Shown in pieces: positions 8,541 to 18,345 of a stretch of 47,424 nucleotides of DNA. The notes beneath the pieces are model-generated. The model worked only from the letters and a program-made list of their open reading frames with translations. It searched no databases and had not been told where the DNA came from. The position numbers were made by a program, and so were the translations under genes. The DNA is from Bacteroidota bacterium (lineage in GTDB: Bacteria; Bacteroidota; Bacteroidia; Chitinophagales; JADIYW01). The DNA is taken from the NCBI GenBank assembly GCA_020436225.1, contig JAGQYE010000089.1:1-47424 (forward strand). The letters run 5' to 3'. Position 1 is the stretch's first letter. Each line of letters begins with the position of its first letter.

Positions 8541-10709
8541 ATGGCAGTTATAGGAAAAATCAGACAACGCTCGTGGATATTGTTCGGGTTTATTGCAATC
8601 GCCTTGCTTATCTTCATTTTAGAAGCAGCATTTAGCAACAACTCGTTGTTTGGTGGAGGAAACGGGAAAGATACTGTTGGCTCAATAGATGGCTCTAAAA
8701 TTTCATTAGCCCAATACAGCAAAGGTATTTCTCAATACGAAGATGGTGTAAAATTAATCAATCCACAGTTCCAATCGAACGACCAAGTTCAAGCACAAAT
8801 TCAAGAAGAAGTTTGGAATACAATGGTGTCCGAAAAGCTCTTAAGTAATACGTATTCTTCTTTGGGGTTAGACGTTTCTGAATATGAAATGGGCGAATTG
8901 ATGTGGGGAAAACATCCGCATCCTTTAGCACAAAATTTCATTATGCGCGCCAGACAAGTAAAACCGGATATTATCAATGATGCCGGACAAATCGATCAAG
9001 CGAGAATGCGTGAGTTTATTTCCAATATCGACCAAATTGACCAACAAAATAAAACCAACTTCAGAGAAGTATTAGGATATATCGAAAATCTTATCAAAGA
9101 CGATCAAGTAAAACAAAAATATGCTTCGTTAGTAGCTCAATCTTTCTATATGCCAACTTTTATGGCAAAAGAAATTGTAAATTCAGGAAGAGCTGCTAAA
9201 GCAGCTGTTGTTGCTGTAGAATATTCTACATTGCCTGATGAAAAATATACCGCAAGCGATGCAGAAATAAACAAGTATATTAAAGACCATGCTGCTCAAT
9301 TTGAGCAAGATGCATCACGTGTTGTAGATATAGTATCGTTTGATGTTGCTCCTTCTGCTGCAGATACAGCACAAGCATTAGATAAAATCAACAAATTGCA
9401 TTCCGATTATCTGGCATCTTTGCCGAAAGATTCAGCATTTATCGCCAGAAACTCAGTGCAAGGTGAAAATGTAGATTATTACTCTAAAACAGAATTAGCA
9501 CAAACCAATAGAAATTCTGATACATTATTTAGCTTACCTGTAGGTACAATTACCAACGTATATAAAGAAGGTAGCTTCTATATGTTTACTAAAATTATAG
9601 ACAGACGTGTTGTGCCGGATACAGTTCGAGCGGCACATATTTTATTGTCTTTAAATAATAGAACGGATGAAGATATTAAAGCAGCAAATGCCACTGCCGA
9701 TAGCTTGATTCGATTACTTTCTACAGGGAAAGCTCAATTTGGTCAATTAGCAGCCGAAAATTCATTAGACAAAGGCTCTAAAGATAAAGGTGGTGATTTA
9801 GGTTATTTCTCAAGAGGACAAATGGTCAAAGCATTTAACGACCAAGTTTTCTATAAAGGAATGGCTCCTGGACAAATTGCAAAAGTGGAATCGCCTTACG
9901 GGTTACATATTATCTTATTAATAGATGCTAAAGCACCGGATGTAGTAACCAAGTTTGCCGATTTTGCAGTTGAGTTAGCTCCTGGTGATGAAACTGAAAA
10001 AGTAGCGTATGATAAAGCTGTAGCTTTCCAACAAAAAAATCAAACTGCAGACCAATTTGATAAAGCCGCTAAAACAGAAAACGTAGCTAAAAATGTGGTG
10101 TTATCACAAAATATGATAGATGTTCCAAAAGTCGGACCGGCAAGAAAATTAGTACAATGGGCATTTCAACAAGAAAAACCGGGAAGTATTGAGTTCTTTG
10201 AAAACGATAATAAATATCTTGTTGCAAAATTGAATAAAGTAATTCCAAAAGGTTTAGCAACTGCTGAAGAAGTAAGCGGAGAAGTAGGAATATTAGTTAG
10301 AAATGAGAAAAAAGGTAAAGAATTAGTTCAACAACTCGATAAAGCAGCAACCGGCACTACAGACCTTAAAACGATAGCATCTAAAGTGAAAGATGCTTTT
10401 GTGGTGGATTCAGCATTAGTACATTTCTCATCAGCATTTACCGGAGAATTGGGCAATGAACCAAAATTAGTTGGTACTGTTTTTGGACTTGCACCGGGAA
10501 AAACGTCTAAAGCTGTTGCCGGCGAAAGAGCAGCATTTATTGTTCGTCCGTTAAGTATAGAAGAAAATACACCGGAAATGGCTGGCGACATTAATGGCTA
10601 CAAAAATCAAATGCAACAAATGTACATGCGTCAATTAAATTTCCAAAATATTTTTGATGCTATTAAGAAAAATGCTAAAATTGAAGATACTCGATATAAG
10701 TTCTATTAA
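8541..10709 (+). CDS. PpiD/SurA-type periplasmic peptidyl-prolyl isomerase and chaperone
   Basis: The 722-residue protein has one N-terminal membrane anchor (WILFGFIAIALLIFILEAA, residues 11-30) and a large periplasmic part. A SurA_N-like helical domain spans about 40-230. A parvulin (rotamase) domain spans about 365-470, containing RAAHILLSL, GGDLGYFSRGQMVKAF and SPYGLHIILL. The C-terminal portion is a second, more divergent rotamase-like region. This matches PpiD, which helps outer-membrane and secreted proteins fold as they leave the Sec translocon. It has its own promoter and a strong terminator, so it is probably monocistronic. Confidence 0.9.
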   Translation: MAVIGKIRQRSWILFGFIAIALLIFILEAAFSNNSLFGGGNGKDTVGSIDGSKISLAQYSKGISQYEDGVKLINPQFQSNDQVQAQIQEEVWNTMVSEKLLSNTYSSLGLDVSEYEMGELMWGKHPHPLAQNFIMRARQVKPDIINDAGQIDQARMREFISNIDQIDQQNKTNFREVLGYIENLIKDDQVKQKYASLVAQSFYMPTFMAKEIVNSGRAAKAAVVAVEYSTLPDEKYTASDAEINKYIKDHAAQFEQDASRVVDIVSFDVAPSAADTAQALDKINKLHSDYLASLPKDSAFIARNSVQGENVDYYSKTELAQTNRNSDTLFSLPVGTITNVYKEGSFYMFTKIIDRRVVPDTVRAAHILLSLNNRTDEDIKAANATADSLIRLLSTGKAQFGQLAAENSLDKGSKDKGGDLGYFSRGQMVKAFNDQVFYKGMAPGQIAKVESPYGLHIILLIDAKAPDVVTKFADFAVELAPGDETEKVAYDKAVAFQQKNQTADQFDKAAKTENVAKNVVLSQNMIDVPKVGPARKLVQWAFQQEKPGSIEFFENDNKYLVAKLNKVIPKGLATAEEVSGEVGILVRNEKKGKELVQQLDKAATGTTDLKTIASKVKDAFVVDSALVHFSSAFTGELGNEPKLVGTVFGLAPGKTSKAVAGERAAFIVRPLSIEENTPEMAGDINGYKNQMQQMYMRQLNFQNIFDAIKKNAKIEDTRYKFY

Positions 10710-10744
10710 GATTCTTTCATTTTAGAAATACCAAATCAAAATAT

Positions 10745-10779
10745 AAAAAGCGAAAATCAACAAATTTTCGCTTTTTTTT
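10745..10779 (+). terminator. Rho-independent terminator after the PpiD-like gene
   Basis: Stem of 11 bp, AAAGCGAAAAT (10747-10757) with ATTTTCGCTTT (10764-10774), 6-nt loop, then a run of Ts. Confidence 0.9.
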
Positions 10780-10828
10780 GTTTTATTTAGATTGGAAGAA
10801 TGAATGAAAAGAGAAAATAAAACTACAC

Positions 10829-11329
10829 ATGGAATTAGTAAATAAAGTAGCAGAAAGCGGCATCATCACACTCGACTTAGAACAATTTTTTCCAAGCGAA
10901 GAAATTGTTGAACTCGATATAAAAATTTTCTTGTTCCGAGAACTTATCTTAAAAGAAAAAGAATTTAGAACAGCAATAAAAGAATTTGACTGGACAAAAT
11001 ATTCAGGCAAAACGGTTGCTCTTTTTTGTAGCACAGATGCTATTATTCCGCAATGGGCATTTATGCTGATTGCCACTCAACTTAATGCTATAACGCCAAA
11101 TATATATTTTGGAACTAAAGACGAAGTTATGTATCGCTTGTTTTTAAAAAATATCCAAAATATAAATACAGAAAATTATAAAGATGAACGTGTGATAATA
11201 AAAGGATGCGGAACAAAAACATTAAAAAGCGATGCCTATATCGAAATCACAAAAAAATTACTTCCGGTTGTAAAATCTTTGATGTTTGGAGAAGCTTGTT
11301 CTACAGTTCCTGTCTATAAAAAGAAATAA
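10829..11329 (+). CDS. DUF2480 family protein
   Basis: The 166-residue soluble protein has no signal peptide. Its features (VNKVAESGIITLDLEQFFP at the start, IPQWAFMLIATQL in the middle, the ending FGEACSTVPVYKKK) match the DUF2480 family, found across Bacteroidota with no known function. It lies 7 bp before the lytic transglycosylase gene, so the two are probably co-transcribed. Several cysteines and the GEACSTVP motif are conserved in the family as I recall it, but no catalytic role is established. Confidence 0.8.
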   Translation: MELVNKVAESGIITLDLEQFFPSEEIVELDIKIFLFRELILKEKEFRTAIKEFDWTKYSGKTVALFCSTDAIIPQWAFMLIATQLNAITPNIYFGTKDEVMYRLFLKNIQNINTENYKDERVIIKGCGTKTLKSDAYIEITKKLLPVVKSLMFGEACSTVPVYKKK

Positions 11330-11336
11330 TTAAACG

Positions 11337-12266
11337 ATGAAAAATAAATTGACCTACTTCTTGCTTGGAGGCACCTCATTTTTGATTTTATTTTTATTTG
11401 TGAATGCCACTATTGACGATACCAATGCCTATTTCCCATTTCTAAAATCAAAAGCAAAAAAAGAAAATTTAGCCTTGCCGGTGCAAACAACGTTTGCCGT
11501 AAAAATTCCTGAAACTATAATATTTGCAGGCGAAGTAGTTCCATTAAATGATTTAGAAGTAAGAGAAAGATTAGATAGAGAATTAACCGTAAATGCTTAT
11601 TGGCAATCTTCAACTATTATTTTGCTAAAGCGAGCACACCGTTTTCTGCCAACTATTGAAAAAATATTAAAAGAAGAAGGTATTCCGGACGATTTTAAAT
11701 ACTTATGCATGGCTGAAAGCAGTTTAGATGATGTAGTTTCACCTTCAGGAGCGGCCGGCTTTTGGCAGTTTATGAAAACAACAGGCATTCGCTATGGCTT
11801 AAACATCAACAATGATATTGACGAACGATACAATTTAGAGAAAGCAACACACGCAGTATGCGCTTATTTACGCGATGCAAAAGCATTGACGGGTTCTTGG
11901 ACTGCTGCTGCAGCAGGTTACAACATGGGCACAAACGGCATTGTCAATCAACTTTCAAAACAAAAAGATTCTTCCTATTATAATTTGTGGCTCAATAACG
12001 AAACCAGCAGATATGTGTTGCGCATTGTTGCGCTGAAAGCGATCTACGAACATCCAAAAGATTTTGGCTTTTATCTTACAGAAGAAGATTTGTATCCGCC
12101 GTATTCTTATAAAACGGTGCAAGTGGATAGCTCTGTAGATTGGATAGATTTTGCTCAACAACAAAACACTAATTATAAAATGCTGCGCGAATATAATCCT
12201 TGGATAAGAGACAATAATTTATACAATAAATCCAAGCAAATTTATGAGGTGAAAATCCCGGCATAA
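11337..12266 (+). CDS. Membrane-bound or periplasmic lytic transglycosylase (SLT domain, MltD-like)
   Basis: The 309-residue protein has an N-terminal signal or anchor (TYFLLGGTSFLILFLFV). The SLT/goose-lysozyme-like domain covers about residues 105-245. It contains the catalytic Glu in CMAESSLD, then SGAAGFWQFM, ERYNLEKATHAVCAYL and AAAGYNMG, all hallmark motifs of family 1 lytic transglycosylases. The enzyme cleaves the MurNAc-GlcNAc bond of peptidoglycan, forming 1,6-anhydro ends. The C-terminal 50 residues (LREYNPWIRDNNLY...YEVKIP) look like a truncated LysM-like or MltD tail; full LysM repeats are absent. Confidence 0.88.
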   Translation: MKNKLTYFLLGGTSFLILFLFVNATIDDTNAYFPFLKSKAKKENLALPVQTTFAVKIPETIIFAGEVVPLNDLEVRERLDRELTVNAYWQSSTIILLKRAHRFLPTIEKILKEEGIPDDFKYLCMAESSLDDVVSPSGAAGFWQFMKTTGIRYGLNINNDIDERYNLEKATHAVCAYLRDAKALTGSWTAAAAGYNMGTNGIVNQLSKQKDSSYYNLWLNNETSRYVLRIVALKAIYEHPKDFGFYLTEEDLYPPYSYKTVQVDSSVDWIDFAQQQNTNYKMLREYNPWIRDNNLYNKSKQIYEVKIPA

Positions 12267-12267
12267 A

Positions 12268-13395
12268 TCAACCAAACTTTCTGCGTAGTTGCATAAATGG
12301 TTTCTCTATAAACTCATAACAAATAATGGATGCAACGATTAACAACCCAATCGAAATGATAGCAACAGCAAACGGATTTACAATATGAAAGAAGAAACAA
12401 ATTTTGATTACAAAATCAATCACAATCTGATTTAAGATATATAAACTGTAGGTTGTTTTCCCGATATAGTTCCAATATTTATTGTCAATTTTTAATAAAG
12501 AAGAATCATCCACGGCAAAATTATAAATCAAAATTCCACAACAAGGAATGACTAAAATATGCTTCAAGAACATAATATTATTGTCAGGAAAAATGTTGAT
12601 GAAAAAACAAAAAAACAAGCAAAAAACTTGTGTTGATTTCTTCTTGAAAAATTGATGGAGGCGTTGCTGTTTTTCTTCTTTATCAAATAAAATAAAATGC
12701 GCTATAATGCCACCAAAAGCGAATGCACCAAATCGCGTATAATCAAAAAATTTTGCCACATTAATAAACTCCTGATTGGCATTGTGATAATATAAATTCC
12801 CGATTAGCACCATCACCATCAACAGCAAACAATAAAATAGATAGATATACCAAAATGCTTTTAGATGCTGGCGAAAGAAATATAAAACTAATGGCCAAAA
12901 AATATAAAATTGTTCTTCGGCACCTATCGACCAAAAATTGGAAATATGTGGCAACGTTTTTTCTATTGCGTACGCAACATTGGGTAAAAATGCAAAATAA
13001 TAAATAGCTCTTTCGTTTAATTCCATGCACATAGGTGTATGTATGATGTCGATGTTTCCACAAGCTTTGTGATATAACCAATACATCAGAATGACCGTTA
13101 AATAATACATCGGTAAAATCCGGAAAGCTCTGCGCAAATAAAATCTTTTAAAATTTATAGTTCCGTGTTTTTGCTTTTCTCTCAATAGAATATACGTGAT
13201 AAGAAAACCGCTTAACACGAAAAAAACAGTCATAAACACTTGCCCTAATTGCACAATTCCCAAATATTTTTGATTGGTAAAAACCAAGGCTTTGTGCTTG
13301 TTCAAGGTATATAAAATAAAGAAATGCACAAAGGTTACATACATGGCCATAATGCCACGCAAGGCATCAAAATGCTTAAATTCATTTTTTATCAT
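12268..13395 (-). CDS. Acyltransferase 3 family membrane protein (OafA/YrhL-like)
   Basis: The 375-residue polytopic protein begins FKHFDALRGIMAMYVTFVHF, the family's N-terminal motif with the His thought to take part in acyl transfer. It continues with FVLSGFLITYILLRE, RRAFRILPMYYL and SIGAEEQFYIFWPL, all characteristic. Such enzymes O-acylate sugars of surface polysaccharides or lipids at the inner membrane. Its start overlaps the end of the upstream glycosyltransferase by 14 bp, so translation is probably coupled. It converges with the transglycosylase gene, only 1 bp between the stops. Confidence 0.93.
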   Translation of the reverse strand: MIKNEFKHFDALRGIMAMYVTFVHFFILYTLNKHKALVFTNQKYLGIVQLGQVFMTVFFVLSGFLITYILLREKQKHGTINFKRFYLRRAFRILPMYYLTVILMYWLYHKACGNIDIIHTPMCMELNERAIYYFAFLPNVAYAIEKTLPHISNFWSIGAEEQFYIFWPLVLYFFRQHLKAFWYIYLFYCLLLMVMVLIGNLYYHNANQEFINVAKFFDYTRFGAFAFGGIIAHFILFDKEEKQQRLHQFFKKKSTQVFCLFFCFFINIFPDNNIMFLKHILVIPCCGILIYNFAVDDSSLLKIDNKYWNYIGKTTYSLYILNQIVIDFVIKICFFFHIVNPFAVAIISIGLLIVASIICYEFIEKPFMQLRRKFG

Positions 13396-15082
13396 GTATC
13401 GTATTCAATACTAAAAAATAATATGGACAACCTTCAACAACTTCATATCTGTAACCATATAATTTTGGATGAGCAATGAATCTTTTCCAAGTGGCATCGT
13501 TGGACATACTCGGCGTAGCTTCCATGCAATTATTAACCAAAATAAAATCAGGTTTGTGATGATCTAAAATATAAGAAAATGGAACATTTGCAGTCTTATC
13601 AAAAATGGTATTGATTTCGCCAAAATTATTCGGCAGGAACCCAATAAAACAATGAATGTCTGAAAAGAATGTGTATTTTATTTTATTATCTAAAGTTTTA
13701 TTTTTTATATGTTCTAATGCTTTGCGCGAACACATGGTATAATCTTTTGTGTCTGTTAGGAAAAATGCATGGTATTTGCAAGAAGATAAAAAAGGAATAA
13801 ATAATATGGTCAATAAGAATAAATAGGTGTAGAATTTTTTCGGAACATAACGCTTGATAAAACATGTAAATAACAAGCAAAGTGGTATGATAAACAAGAA
13901 ATAATTCAATAAAATATAATGGTTTCTTGGAAAAATAAGTATTGACGAAATAATAGTAGGCAAACCCCAAATAAACAAGATAAATAAATAAAAGAAATTT
14001 TTCTTAAGTAATAGTACAAATTCTTCTCGAACAGGTTTTAACGTTAAACAAAAAATAGAAAATAGAAAAACTACAACTGCACCACCAAAATAAAGTTTGT
14101 TCATGCCCATTAAGTATGGAAAAATAACAGATAAATTTTTCAATACAATTTCTATCAAGTAATTTTTTACATTGGTGCTAATGTGCCAAAAAAATTCTCC
14201 GGGATAATTCCAAATCACATCGAAAATTGAATGACAGTTCTTAAAATAAAATTGATGAACATCTTTCCAATAAATCCAATCATATTCAGAAGCAGTGCCG
14301 GCAAAAAACCGATTGATTAAATAATGCTGATAAAAAGCTGCCAAACTTCTCGGATATCCTTGATACTGATTGGACGGAAACAGAAAGATGATATGTAATA
14401 AAAAGATAGTTGCGGCAAACAAAAAGATAGTTCGCCAAATATCTTTTCGTTTATATAATGCCGTTGCGAAAAAGTAAACCAAAAACACCAGAACAGATAT
14501 TATAAACGATAAATAAAATTCCGGTCGTGCATAGCAAGCAATGAGTAAAAATGTACTGAAAACTAATAAGCGTAGATAAACTTCTCTCAGTCGACTTAAA
14601 ATTATCATGCCGGTTAATAAAATGGAAATAGTAAAGAAGCTTACTCTTGGCCAAAGTGGAACAGATGCTTTAGATGCTAAAAAACAAAGTGCAAAATAAA
14701 ATGCAACTATTGGATGTATATTCAAAAAAATAAATGCCGCATAAATTAGAATGACAGCAACAATGGCTGTAATGGCATAATTAAAATAATATAGTTGTAT
14801 AGTGTCAGAAAAAATAAAAGAAAGCAACTTATACCATAAACAATACATCGGTCCCCAATCTCTATTAAAACTATGGCTAAGGTTTAATCCAATTTTCATA
14901 TAAACAGCTTCATCGCCATAAACAATATCCATGTAATCATACAAATTATAATATACACGTATGCTGGCAAGCAACAACAACAGAATACCAATAATTAATG
15001 CTTTATATTGAATGGGTTTTACGGAGCAATCTGCACAATAAAAATAAGAGTAAAATTTTTGAATACTTTGCTTAAATGGCAT
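13382..15082 (-). CDS. Polytopic membrane glycosyltransferase (GT39/PMT-like)
   Basis: The 566-residue protein has about 10-12 membrane spans. An N-terminal loop reads NLYDYMDIVYGDEAVYMKIGLNL; the acidic GDEAVY resembles the DxE/DE motif in the first periplasmic loop of GT-C glycosyltransferases, which use polyprenyl-phosphate sugars. The hydrophilic C-terminal domain of about 110 residues (from CSRKALEHIKNK) is typical of this fold. The acceptor is unknown. Overlap with the acyltransferase gene suggests the two modify one surface glycan. Confidence 0.75.
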   Translation of the reverse strand: MPFKQSIQKFYSYFYCADCSVKPIQYKALIIGILLLLLASIRVYYNLYDYMDIVYGDEAVYMKIGLNLSHSFNRDWGPMYCLWYKLLSFIFSDTIQLYYFNYAITAIVAVILIYAAFIFLNIHPIVAFYFALCFLASKASVPLWPRVSFFTISILLTGMIILSRLREVYLRLLVFSTFLLIACYARPEFYLSFIISVLVFLVYFFATALYKRKDIWRTIFLFAATIFLLHIIFLFPSNQYQGYPRSLAAFYQHYLINRFFAGTASEYDWIYWKDVHQFYFKNCHSIFDVIWNYPGEFFWHISTNVKNYLIEIVLKNLSVIFPYLMGMNKLYFGGAVVVFLFSIFCLTLKPVREEFVLLLKKNFFYLFILFIWGLPTIISSILIFPRNHYILLNYFLFIIPLCLLFTCFIKRYVPKKFYTYLFLLTILFIPFLSSCKYHAFFLTDTKDYTMCSRKALEHIKNKTLDNKIKYTFFSDIHCFIGFLPNNFGEINTIFDKTANVPFSYILDHHKPDFILVNNCMEATPSMSNDATWKRFIAHPKLYGYRYEVVEGCPYYFLVLNTIHDKK

Positions 15083-15177
15083 CGTTGCAGATTATTTTAG
15101 TTCAACCTATTAAAGTAACTAAAAATTATTTATTCTACAAAGGAAGACAAGCAAATTGGAATAAAATAAATTATAAA

Positions 15178-17052
15178 TTATCGAATCAGCATAATGGTGC
15201 CACTCACTTGATAATCGTTTCCGTTTTTGCCTCTATATCGGATAATATATAAATAGCCATCTTGTGGCGCTGGTGCTCCTTTAAAAGTGCCATCCCAACT
15301 GTCGGTCGTGTTATTGGTAGAAAAAACCAATTGATGCCATCTGTTATAAATTTGGAAAGAATAATTATCCGTAACAGCATAAATCAAAAACGGTCGGAAT
15401 GTTTTATTGTTACCTTCAGGTGCAAATGCTTGTGGCACAAATGCTTTCGGTGTCGGTTCTAAACAAACAATATTGGAATGACTATGCAATAACGTTCGAG
15501 GTGACGGATCATTGTTATTATAAAAATTTGCTGTAACGCGATAGCATACTTCATCTAATGAATCTAAACTATAATCAAAAATTTGTGTCTCTGAGTAATG
15601 TGTTTCATTTCTATTATAATTGGCAACAAATAAGGTGTCTGTTCCTTCAATTTTTTCTAATGTAAAATTTTGAAAGTTGATATTTTGAATGTCGAAACCT
15701 GTCCACGTCAACTCCGCTTTATTGTTGCCTTTATCTTTGATGCCTAAACGCAAAGTGGTTGCAGTATCTGAGAAATGCGGATTACCACAAGGCATATTTA
15801 AGCGCACCATATAAGAAAAAGAATTATTTCCGGGATTGATATTGTTGTTTCCAGGATCAGTATAGAGTAAAGTGTATTTGTCGGCATAATCCGGCGTATT
15901 GTTTAAAGGTATAAATACTAACATATCCGGACTTCTATATAAAATTGGATTGCCTATTGGTGGAGAAGCCAAAGTATCTTTAATATATTCAACAAACATG
16001 TTACCATTCTCGATAGAAATATTTCGGATGTAATCCGTTTTTGGCACTTGCACTACACGCAAACTATCAAAACAAAGTTCATTAGAAAAGGAAGAATCGC
16101 CATTTGTTAAGTTGGCTTTGATGCGAACACAATAATCGACTAAATAAGGAATATTTCTGACGATAGTAGCTGTCGTGTTTTGGTCAACCGTTGCTTGTGT
16201 AGTAAAACCCGTATTATTATTGTTAGTTTGAACTTCATAGTTGATAACGCCAGGTGTTGTGCCAATTAAATAAGGTGTCCAATTTATGGAAACAGTCTGA
16301 CTGCAAGAATCAGGTGCGGTTTGATTGTTGATGCGAATGGTGTTGTGTCGCTTGTCCGGTGGTGTAATGCTGCCTTCTAAATAATTGGGCAACGCTGATT
16401 GACAAGCATAAAATGCGCGAATAGCATACGTTACAGGCGCACTTTTAGGATTGTGAAAAGTGTCTGTAAACGTTGTAGTATTTCTGCCATAAACGGTGTC
16501 CGGAATATTAAATCCGCCGGACGAACCATCGGCATTATTATAAATAAAATAACCAATAACTTCCGGACTGGATGATGGCAACCAATTCACTACAATCTGA
16601 TTATTTACTACACTCACTTTTTCAATTTCAATGGCAGTAGGTTTGTCTGTAAATAAAGTATCTGATGTAGTTTTTGTTGGTGGCGTTGGATTATTGCAAG
16701 TGCCTCTGTTCAATATATAGAAATAATAAAATGGTGGATTTCCTGTGCTTAAGTTGATAGTGATATTCGTTTGCAAAGGATTGGTTATGCTGGCTTGCAA
16801 TGTATAAGGTCCGTTTTTATTTCCATTGGATGCGTAAATTTCATAAGCACTAAAACAAGGATTTATGCTCATTGGCAAATCCCAATTGAGTTCGGTTTGA
16901 CTGCCGATAGAACGCACGCATGTAAGTTTAGGCGCTTCGTAAATAGTTTGAGAAAATGAAGGAATATGGCAAATGAAAACCAACATCAACCAACATAAAT
17001 GCTTGGATTTTTTTGTAAGATTTGAGAAAATATATGTGTAATTTTTTTTCAT
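15178..17052 (-). CDS. Large exported protein with FN3-like repeats and T9SS gliding-motility C-terminal domain
   Basis: The 624-residue protein has an N-terminal Sec signal (LCWLMLVFICHIPSFSQ). Several fibronectin type III-like beta domains follow (for example TCVRSIGSQTELNWDLP, VVNNQIVVNWLPSSSPEVIGY, KAELTWTGFD). The last 85 residues match the gliding-motility-associated C-terminal/type B sorting domain: FVPQAFAPEGNNKTFRPF, YSFQIYNRWHQLVFST, SWDGTFKGAPAPQDGYLY, ending GTIMLIR. This routes the protein through the type IX secretion system to the cell surface. It lies 14 bp after the M16 pair, so it is probably in the same transcript. Confidence 0.88.
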   Translation of the reverse strand: MKKNYTYIFSNLTKKSKHLCWLMLVFICHIPSFSQTIYEAPKLTCVRSIGSQTELNWDLPMSINPCFSAYEIYASNGNKNGPYTLQASITNPLQTNITINLSTGNPPFYYFYILNRGTCNNPTPPTKTTSDTLFTDKPTAIEIEKVSVVNNQIVVNWLPSSSPEVIGYFIYNNADGSSGGFNIPDTVYGRNTTTFTDTFHNPKSAPVTYAIRAFYACQSALPNYLEGSITPPDKRHNTIRINNQTAPDSCSQTVSINWTPYLIGTTPGVINYEVQTNNNNTGFTTQATVDQNTTATIVRNIPYLVDYCVRIKANLTNGDSSFSNELCFDSLRVVQVPKTDYIRNISIENGNMFVEYIKDTLASPPIGNPILYRSPDMLVFIPLNNTPDYADKYTLLYTDPGNNNINPGNNSFSYMVRLNMPCGNPHFSDTATTLRLGIKDKGNNKAELTWTGFDIQNINFQNFTLEKIEGTDTLFVANYNRNETHYSETQIFDYSLDSLDEVCYRVTANFYNNNDPSPRTLLHSHSNIVCLEPTPKAFVPQAFAPEGNNKTFRPFLIYAVTDNYSFQIYNRWHQLVFSTNNTTDSWDGTFKGAPAPQDGYLYIIRYRGKNGNDYQVSGTIMLIR

Positions 17053-17066
17053 TTTCTTGCTGATTT

Positions 17067-18329
17067 CTATCCTACTACAACTTCAAATAAGCTTTCCTTT
17101 TGTAAATGTTGTTGTGCTAATTGTTGTAAAGATACGGCATCGGTTTGTTGTATGCGTTGCACAAATTCTTCAAACATGTTTATATCTATACCTTCAATAA
17201 AATAACTTTTAAAAGTTTCCAGTTGGCTGAATGCTCCGTCAGTTCTTCCGAGGAATTTTCCTAACAAATAATTCCGTGCTAAGGTAATTTCATTTTCAGG
17301 AATTAGTTCGTTTTGTAAACGTTCAATTTCAGTATATATTTCATGTAAACAAGTGTCTAAGTTTTCTAAATTCGTGTCGGTTTGTATAGCATAAATTCCC
17401 GTAGTTTTTAAAGTTGATAATCCGGAATAAATGCCATAGGTCAATCCTTTTTCTTCGCGAATATTACTCATTAAACGCGAGCCAAAATAACCACCGAAAA
17501 TGGTATTCAACAAAACAAAAGAAGCATAATCTTCATGACTTCTATTAAAAAATTCTTTTCCGATAACTATCGAGGCTTGTACAGATTTTTCTTTTTTGAT
17601 ATGTGAAATTTTCTGAGTTGAAGAAACTGCTGTGTATGTTTTTTTCTCTTGTGGTTGATTATTTCCTTTTTGCCAATTTCCTAAATAAGTGTCAATTAAT
17701 TTTAATTCGTTTTCGCCATATTTTCCGGCAATAAAAATCGTGCAATTAGTAGGTTGAATATCGTTGTTATAAAGTTGAAGCAATAATGCTTGTTGAATAT
17801 TTTGTATTGTCTCTTCAGAAACCGCATAACCAAATGGATGTGTTCCGCCAAAAATGATTTCTTTAAAAGCAACATTGGCAAGAAAGTCGTTTTTTTCTTG
17901 ATTGACTTTAAGTTTAGCAATAGCATTTTTTTTCATTATGGCTATTTCATTTTCCGGAAAAACGATATCGTTTAAGCAAGTCATCAACAGTTGCAAAGTT
18001 GCTTCTAAGTAACGATGCATACAATAAACTGAAACTGTCATTGTGTTGTATCCGGAATTTGCTTTTATTGTGCTTCCATAAAAATCAATTTGTTCATTTA
18101 AGGCAAAAGAATTAAGTGTAGAAGTGCCACTTTTAAAAAGTTTCGCAACCGATTCGGAAATGAGTTTGTCGGGTTCTGTCCATCTGCCTGAATCAAAAAC
18201 TAAATCTATGCGTAGAATATCGTTAGTAGCGCCATTAAAACCAAAAACAGGTATCGCATTCTTCAACCCTATTTTTTCAACTTTCGGAAATTTTATTTCT
18301 TCTATTGGATGTATAACCGGAATAATCAT
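17067..18329 (-). CDS. M16 family protein, non-catalytic (partner subunit)
   Basis: The 420-residue protein has the M16 (pitrilysin/insulinase-like) fold. The position normally holding HxxEH reads ISESVAKLFKSGT, so the zinc site is lost. The C-terminal half keeps the features of the partner subunit, NIREEKGLTYGIYSGLSTL and LARNYLLGKFLGRTDGAFSQ, with the Tyr/Arg region that contacts substrate in mitochondrial-processing-peptidase-like heterodimers. It follows the catalytic M16 gene by 16 bp. A two-subunit protease (one chain with zinc, one without) is the likely product of the pair. Confidence 0.88.
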   Translation of the reverse strand: MIIPVIHPIEEIKFPKVEKIGLKNAIPVFGFNGATNDILRIDLVFDSGRWTEPDKLISESVAKLFKSGTSTLNSFALNEQIDFYGSTIKANSGYNTMTVSVYCMHRYLEATLQLLMTCLNDIVFPENEIAIMKKNAIAKLKVNQEKNDFLANVAFKEIIFGGTHPFGYAVSEETIQNIQQALLLQLYNNDIQPTNCTIFIAGKYGENELKLIDTYLGNWQKGNNQPQEKKTYTAVSSTQKISHIKKEKSVQASIVIGKEFFNRSHEDYASFVLLNTIFGGYFGSRLMSNIREEKGLTYGIYSGLSTLKTTGIYAIQTDTNLENLDTCLHEIYTEIERLQNELIPENEITLARNYLLGKFLGRTDGAFSQLETFKSYFIEGIDINMFEEFVQRIQQTDAVSLQQLAQQHLQKESLFEVVVG

Positions 18330-18345
18330 TTCTTGTTTTTTATGC